Positions 52,282 to 55,786 of a stretch of DNA of 55,786 nt are shown piece after piece. The notes under the pieces were generated by a model. That model was given only the letters and a program-made list of their open reading frames with translations, did not search any database and had not been told where the DNA came from. The stretch covers positions 1-55,786 of the forward strand of contig JAGIAD010000016.1 in assembly GCA_017745075.1 (NCBI GenBank), in the 5' to 3' direction. This DNA is from Sphingobacteriaceae bacterium. Its GTDB lineage: Bacteria; Bacteroidota; Bacteroidia; Sphingobacteriales; Sphingobacteriaceae. Position numbers and translations under genes: made by a program. Numbering within the stretch: position 1 is the first letter of the stretch; every line of letters begins with the position of its first letter.

Positions 52282-52905
52282 AGTAAAAACCAACACAAAC
52301 AGCTCCCTGTTCAGGCTGCAGCTGTAACCAGCCACATGAATGTATTACCTGCTATTTGTACGGTAAAGGCTACCTTACATCATATTGATGGCACGGTTTC
52401 TGAAATCACGATGACTTTGCCACGCTACAGCGGTTGGGCAGAATTTTTAGAGGATGGGCAAAACGCGATCAGAGAATACGTGTACCAGCTCACCCGGCAC
52501 TGGATCCAGATTAGCCATTTCTTTATTGAAACCGGAACCATCACACCCAACGGTACAATAGCTTCGTGTTTTTTGCCCCGCCGGTTCGACATCCCTTTGG
52601 GCAAATTTTATAAACCGATGGTACCCGGCTCCTGGGTATCAGCCAATCAGCACCCGAACCATCCAAAGTATCACCAAAAAGGATCAGGCAAAAGTTTATC
52701 CGAATTGATGGCTATTGCAAGCAACAGAAATGATGTTGTTTATCATCAGGTGGAAGCCAATGTTATTCTTTGTGGCATTCCTGCAGAAAGCAAATCGGCC
52801 TATTTTGAAAAAGGTGATATTCCTATCGGGCATTTTGAAAAGAATGGAATTGAATACATGGTGATTTATACTTATAGTATTGACGGGAAAGGGATTTTTG
52901 AGTGA
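52267..52905 (+). CDS. Unrecognised 212-residue protein
   Basis: I do not recognise the family. No signal peptide or membrane helix is apparent. The first 25 residues are polar and look dispensable (RSTKSKNQHKQLPVQAAAVTSH), so translation from the ATG at 52336 (MNVLPAICTVKATL) is possible. Notable segments: TVKATLHHIDGTVSEITMTLPRYSGWAEFLEDGQNAI, TRHWIQISHFFIETGTI, FLPRRFDIPLGKFYKPMVPGSWVSANQHPNH, AYFEKGDIPIGHFEKNGIEYMVIYTYSIDGKGIFE. The only plus-strand gene between 30.1 kb and the right edge that is intact. Its 5' region has striking complementary repeats, and a hairpin terminator follows. Confidence 0.7.
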   Translation: MRSTKSKNQHKQLPVQAAAVTSHMNVLPAICTVKATLHHIDGTVSEITMTLPRYSGWAEFLEDGQNAIREYVYQLTRHWIQISHFFIETGTITPNGTIASCFLPRRFDIPLGKFYKPMVPGSWVSANQHPNHPKYHQKGSGKSLSELMAIASNRNDVVYHQVEANVILCGIPAESKSAYFEKGDIPIGHFEKNGIEYMVIYTYSIDGKGIFE

Positions 52906-52925
52906 TAAGAGGATAAGCTGAATTA

Positions 52926-52948
52926 AGCCCTTGCTGGTGGTAAGGGCT
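52926..52948 (+). terminator. Terminator of the unrecognised gene
   Basis: AGCCCTT (52926-52932) and AAGGGCT (52942-52948) form a 7-bp stem with a 9-nt loop, then ACCTTTTC. It stands 20 bp after the stop at 52905. Confidence 0.6.
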
Positions 52949-53123
52949 ACCTTTTCAATACTTTAATTAAGATTAAGAACTGGTAGTAATAACAAAGCGC
53001 AGCAAATTTGAAATTGAGGTGCTTCACTTTTTTAGTTAAATTTTGGTGTTAGCAAGATGTTAAGACCTGCTAGGATTAGCCTCCTTATGCTAAATTTATG
53101 GCCCACGACTATGAACAGATGGG

Positions 53124-53303
53124 GAACTCGAAGCCCTTGCCGAAAAAGGTAACCAGGGTATGGCATGGAATGAAGAAGAAGATGTATTGCTTACACAACG
53201 TTTCAGCGAAGGCATTAAGATTACTCAGCTCGCCAAACTGCATTCCCGCACCTATGGCGCAATCAAAGCAAGGCTAATCAAACTTGGATTGGTACAGAAA
53301 TAA
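53124..53303 (+). pseudogene. Truncated Myb/SANT-like small gene, copy 2
   Basis: An open frame after TGA (53112-53114) reads GELEALAEKGNQGMAWNEEE, then DVLLTQRFSEGIKITQLAKL and HSRTYGAIKARLIKLGLVQK, stop at 53301-53303. A W..EED..L...F..G..I..LA..H.RT.GAI..RL.KLG pattern is a Myb/SANT-type DNA-binding helix-turn-helix. Another frame just upstream (ATG GCC CAC GAC TAT GAA CAG, from about 53098) looks like its displaced beginning, separated by a one-base frameshift near 53118. A short intact version starting at ATG 53160 (47 codons) could still be made, but two more decayed copies nearby suggest a relic. Confidence 0.6.
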
Positions 53304-53337
53304 CAAAGCCCGGCAATTTTTATATCGCAAGGCTTTG
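53304..53337 (+). terminator. Terminator-like hairpin after relic copy 2
   Basis: CAAAGCC (53304-53310) and GGCTTTG (53331-53337) pair; the rest of the stem, perfect in copy 1 (36947-36978), is eroded. The inner part CGGCAATTTTTA is conserved between copies. Confidence 0.55.
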
Positions 53338-53392
53338 CTACAATTGTATTTATCTCTCACACGCGACACGCATGCGCCAGCTTAGGCTTTTC

Positions 53393-53470
53393 AATGATAT
53401 GCCTTAGATTAATTAAGCTCGAATTTTCGCAGAATTAACAAATCCCAGCAATTTTTAAAACTGATGGGCT
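53393..53470 (+). pseudogene. Remnant copy 3 of the Myb/SANT-like gene end plus terminator
   Basis: AGATTAATTAAGCTCGAATT (from 53406) through CAGAATTAAC aligns base by base with AGGCTAATCAAACTTGGATT through CAGAAATAAC of copy 2, mostly transitions apart. It is followed by AAATCCCAGCAATTTTTA matching AAAGCCCGGCAATTTTTA, and CTGATGGG closing a weakened hairpin. Only the last 15 or so codons survive. It lies about 60 bp from the stop of the second immunity-like gene. Confidence 0.5.
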
Positions 53471-53531
53471 TCAATACAAACTTTACCCGTTATTCACGTG
53501 GCACTCGTGCGCCAATAAAGAGAGCATAATT

Positions 53532-53822
53532 CTAAATGTAGATAGGTTTCTCAATACTTAAAGCTTTAAGTATGTTAGCTATTCTTTGCAAATCATATGG
53601 AAGTAAGTCATCCGAACTAAATGAACTCTTAAGAGTTTCCCAGTCATCAGTTATTTGTCCAATCAAAAAACTACTAGGTTCATTATTAACATTATAAACT
53701 TCATTTTCATCAAATTCCCAGTAGTAATCATTTTCTATAACTAAATTATTCCCATTAACTTCCCTATATTTCTTAAGAATCACAGAGAGCATTTGTTCTA
53801 AATTATCAAGGTCTAATTTCAT
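53532..53822 (-). CDS. Putative immunity protein of the second RHS protein
   Basis: A 96-residue acidic cytoplasmic protein (LDLDNLEQMLSVILKKYREV, YYWEFDENEVYNVNNEPSSF, LIGQITDDWETLKSSFSSDD, LLPYDLQRIANILKALS). Its ATG overlaps the RHS stop by 4 bp (ATGA), the classic toxin-immunity coupling. Size, acidity and position fit an immunity protein; I cannot name the family. Unlike the partner of the first RHS protein, it has no signal peptide, so it should act in the cytoplasm. Confidence 0.75.
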   Translation of the reverse strand: MKLDLDNLEQMLSVILKKYREVNGNNLVIENDYYWEFDENEVYNVNNEPSSFLIGQITDDWETLKSSFSSDDLLPYDLQRIANILKALSIEKPIYI

Positions 53823-55786
53823 CGTTGAGAATTTTCTTTAACTTTTTGAATATTATCTTTAAATTTTTGAATTTCCTTTTCTAGCTTTTTAACTCGTCCA
53901 TTAATAATTTTTTCTTGCAATTCTTTTGAAGTATTGCCTAAAGTTCCATTATTATCGAATTTCATAGGATCAGCTTTATATTGTTCCAATTTTTCAGTAT
54001 GCTCTACTATCTGTTTCTCCAAAGATCTTATAGATTTTTCTTCGGATCCAGTTAATAGGCTTACCTCTTTTGTAGCTACAACCGTAGGATTGAGGCTATA
54101 AGTAGATTCTACACCCCCCATTGCCAATCCCATAGCGCTATGCGCTGTAGAAGTAAACTCAAGTAAACCTCCAGCAGCTTTGGTATCAGCCATTTGATCC
54201 TTAACCTTATCATTAATTTTACGGGTTTTCTCAGGAACATTTTTTATATAGTCAGGATCTTGCTTATGCATTTGATTAGCGGCCTTATCCATCATCCCAT
54301 CAGCATAGGTCTTAAGACCAAATACCGTTTGAACTTTGTGTTTAGCGACCTGATATAATGTGCCAATCCACCAAGGATCTGGCCACATCCCATCCGGATC
54401 AACAAACTTTATTGGGTTGTTGAAACCGTAATTGTAAGGTGACCATCTTCTACCAAGCTCTGATTTAGGATCTATGATGTTCCACCTCCCTATCACCGGA
54501 TCATAGAACCTTGCACCGTAATCATATTGCCCCAGCTCTTCCTGCAATTCCTTGCCATTGTAAAGATACTTGTTAAGACCAGCTTTTGCAACCGGTTCCT
54601 TTCTTAATCCAAAGGCATAGTAATCATCACGTTGCAATACTTCCAGCTGGTTGGTTGTTGGGTTCTGGTAAAAGGTAACCCGAACGTTGCCTAAATGATC
54701 AGACAGGTTATATTCGTAATTGTAACTGTTACCGCTCCTACGCGCTAACCCTTCTTCGGTTTGGATGAAATCGATGCTGTTATTGGTATATTGGATACCA
54801 TCAATATAATTAGTGGTGGTACCTCCTGCCTGTTTTTGCAGTTTTTCGCCAGCAGCATTATAAGTATAAGTTAAATTCTGGCTTCCAGTTACCGTTTGCG
54901 GCAGGTTAAGGAAGTTGTATCCCAGGGTGATGTCCTTCTGGCTATCACTGGTGAGGTTGCCATTGGCATCGTAACCATAACTGCTGTTGGTAAAACCACT
55001 GATAGCGGTTAACCTGTTGCCATTGTAGCCGGTATAGTTGTTCGTACCAAAATTATCACGGGTTAAACTGGTAATATTGCCCATTACATCGTAACTAATG
55101 GCCTCGCCCAGGTTGTTGCCTGCTGCGGCATTTGTTAAGCGGTTCAGCCTATCGTATGTATAACTGAAAGTATTGGCCGTACCGTTGGTATAACTCTGCC
55201 CAGAGATATTGCCATTGAACTGTGCAAGGGTACCATCGTTGTATTTCAGTTCCATACTGAACTGATCAGATGTGCTATTCTTCATCCAGCCCCGTTCGTT
55301 GTAGGCAAAAGTAGTGGCCTGGCTATCGTTGTGCAGGTTCTTTTTACTCAACTGCCCAATCTCGTTATACTCCAGATGGCTCAATGCGATTTCACCTTTA
55401 TCGTTGATGTTCTCGAAAGTGGCGATCTTGCGGCCGGCATGATCATACTCGTAGCGGTTGGCAATGGTGGTAACTGCTCCGCCTACCGTATGCGTACGTG
55501 TGCTTGCTTTCAGGCTGCCATCAAAGTTCCAGGTATTGTCTACCACATCCGTACCGTTAAGGTGATTGCTGCTTTTGCTCTGCAATATACGTCCTTCCAG
55601 GTCGTAATAATTGGTTGTGAGTAACATTGTGCCTGTACCCAGGTTCTTCACCTTTGTTCCTGTCAGCAGACTTTTGGTACGTGCCGAGGGCGCCTGGCCT
55701 GCGCCGGGCTGGCCAAAGGTATTACCTACAAAATCATAATCGTCGTAGTAGTTCAGTACATAATAATCTCCGATACTACCCTGTGG
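53819..55786 (-). CDS. RHS/YD-repeat protein with distinct C-terminal toxin-like domain (5' end outside window)
   Basis: The frame stays open to the right edge (last codons there read GDYYVLNYYDDYDFVGNTFG), so the gene is cut; a GTG at 55651 is not the true start. Visible are YD repeats (YDLEGR, YDHAGRK, YNERGWM, YDRLNRL), the RHS close (LGNVRVTFYQN, YLYNGKELQEELGQYDYGARFYDPVIGRWNIIDP, FVDPDGMWPD) and a 190-residue tail. This shares its core with the RHS protein at 37884-42029 but not its tail. The tail has a linker (NPTVVATKEVSLLTGSEEK) and a charged helical end: SLEKQIVEHTEKLEQYKADP, MKFDNNGTLGNTSKELQEKI, GRVKKLEKEIQKFKDNI. I recall similar ends in other polymorphic toxins but know no activity for them. 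Confidence 0.9.
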   Translation of the reverse strand, partial: PQGSIGDYYVLNYYDDYDFVGNTFGQPGAGQAPSARTKSLLTGTKVKNLGTGTMLLTTNYYDLEGRILQSKSSNHLNGTDVVDNTWNFDGSLKASTRTHTVGGAVTTIANRYEYDHAGRKIATFENINDKGEIALSHLEYNEIGQLSKKNLHNDSQATTFAYNERGWMKNSTSDQFSMELKYNDGTLAQFNGNISGQSYTNGTANTFSYTYDRLNRLTNAAAGNNLGEAISYDVMGNITSLTRDNFGTNNYTGYNGNRLTAISGFTNSSYGYDANGNLTSDSQKDITLGYNFLNLPQTVTGSQNLTYTYNAAGEKLQKQAGGTTTNYIDGIQYTNNSIDFIQTEEGLARRSGNSYNYEYNLSDHLGNVRVTFYQNPTTNQLEVLQRDDYYAFGLRKEPVAKAGLNKYLYNGKELQEELGQYDYGARFYDPVIGRWNIIDPKSELGRRWSPYNYGFNNPIKFVDPDGMWPDPWWIGTLYQVAKHKVQTVFGLKTYADGMMDKAANQMHKQDPDYIKNVPEKTRKINDKVKDQMADTKAAGGLLEFTSTAHSAMGLAMGGVESTYSLNPTVVATKEVSLLTGSEEKSIRSLEKQIVEHTEKLEQYKADPMKFDNNGTLGNTSKELQEKIINGRVKKLEKEIQKFKDNIQKVKENSQR

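Noticed and set aside
1..55786. CRISPR arrays, tRNA, rRNA and complete insertion sequences
   Set aside because: Looked for evenly spaced repeats, cloverleaf-like intergenic segments and transposase frames; none was found.

Overview
The window looks like a chromosomal segment of a Bacteroidota species, most likely a Sphingobacteriaceae member such as Pedobacter. The reasons are two SusC/SusD pairs, lipoboxes of the SSC-K type, LytTR/LytS signalling, DUF6443-type RHS proteins, TAnnTTTG-like promoter -10 boxes, general lack of Shine-Dalgarno sequences and AT-rich intergenic DNA. The taxon is inferred from gene content; no rRNA or other marker gene is present. I saw no tRNA, rRNA, CRISPR array or complete insertion sequence.

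Layout. (1) 0-2.4 kb: a small DUF6717-like gene, divergent dinB, then about 740 bp of degenerate intergenic repeats. (2) 2.4-23.2 kb, all minus strand: a polysaccharide-utilisation-type locus. It starts with SusC (20154-23168) and runs SusD, FAS1-discoidin, DUF5007-like, second SusC, second SusD, FAS1, TIG/delta-60, degenerate alkaline-phosphatase/DUF4983, DUF1735-PA14 and PKD-discoidin, ending at a hairpin near 5.15 kb. A glutaminase-A-like gene (2445-4922) follows with its own upstream region. The same 12-bp near-palindrome (TTAAACGTTTTA) occurs upstream of that gene and around the first SusC, suggesting one regulon. No glycoside hydrolase is encoded here. (3) 23.8-27.4 kb: a LytS-type kinase, a LytTR regulator and a CocE-like hydrolase, probably one operon. 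(4) 27.6-33.1 kb: a DUF4377-like lipoprotein, an aspartyl-protease-like protein, a VOC protein and an ABC exporter operon with a NEW3-domain protein.

(5) 33.4-51.9 kb, minus strand: two tail-fibre-like exported proteins with near-identical C-termini, two small membrane/lipoprotein genes, an operon of SpvB-like protein + RHS protein with a nuclease-like C-terminus + putative immunity lipoprotein, and a compact type II secretion/type IV pilus-like cluster (pseudopilin, prepilin peptidase, GspE, secretin, GspL/PilM-PilN-like, GspM/PilO-like). A bipartite DNA element with constant spacing lies upstream of four of these units: both tail-fibre genes, the RHS operon and the pseudopilin. This hints that exported fibres, RHS toxin and a secretion machine are co-regulated. 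I consider it the most interesting observation here.

(6) 52.1-55.8 kb: an unrecognised plus-strand gene whose 5' region could form alternative RNA structures over its start codon; decayed copies of a small Myb/SANT-like gene with its terminator; then a second RHS gene, cut by the right window edge, with its own C-terminal domain and immunity-like gene. A decayed copy of the same small gene also lies just beyond the first RHS/immunity pair, so both toxin cassettes end against the same relic.
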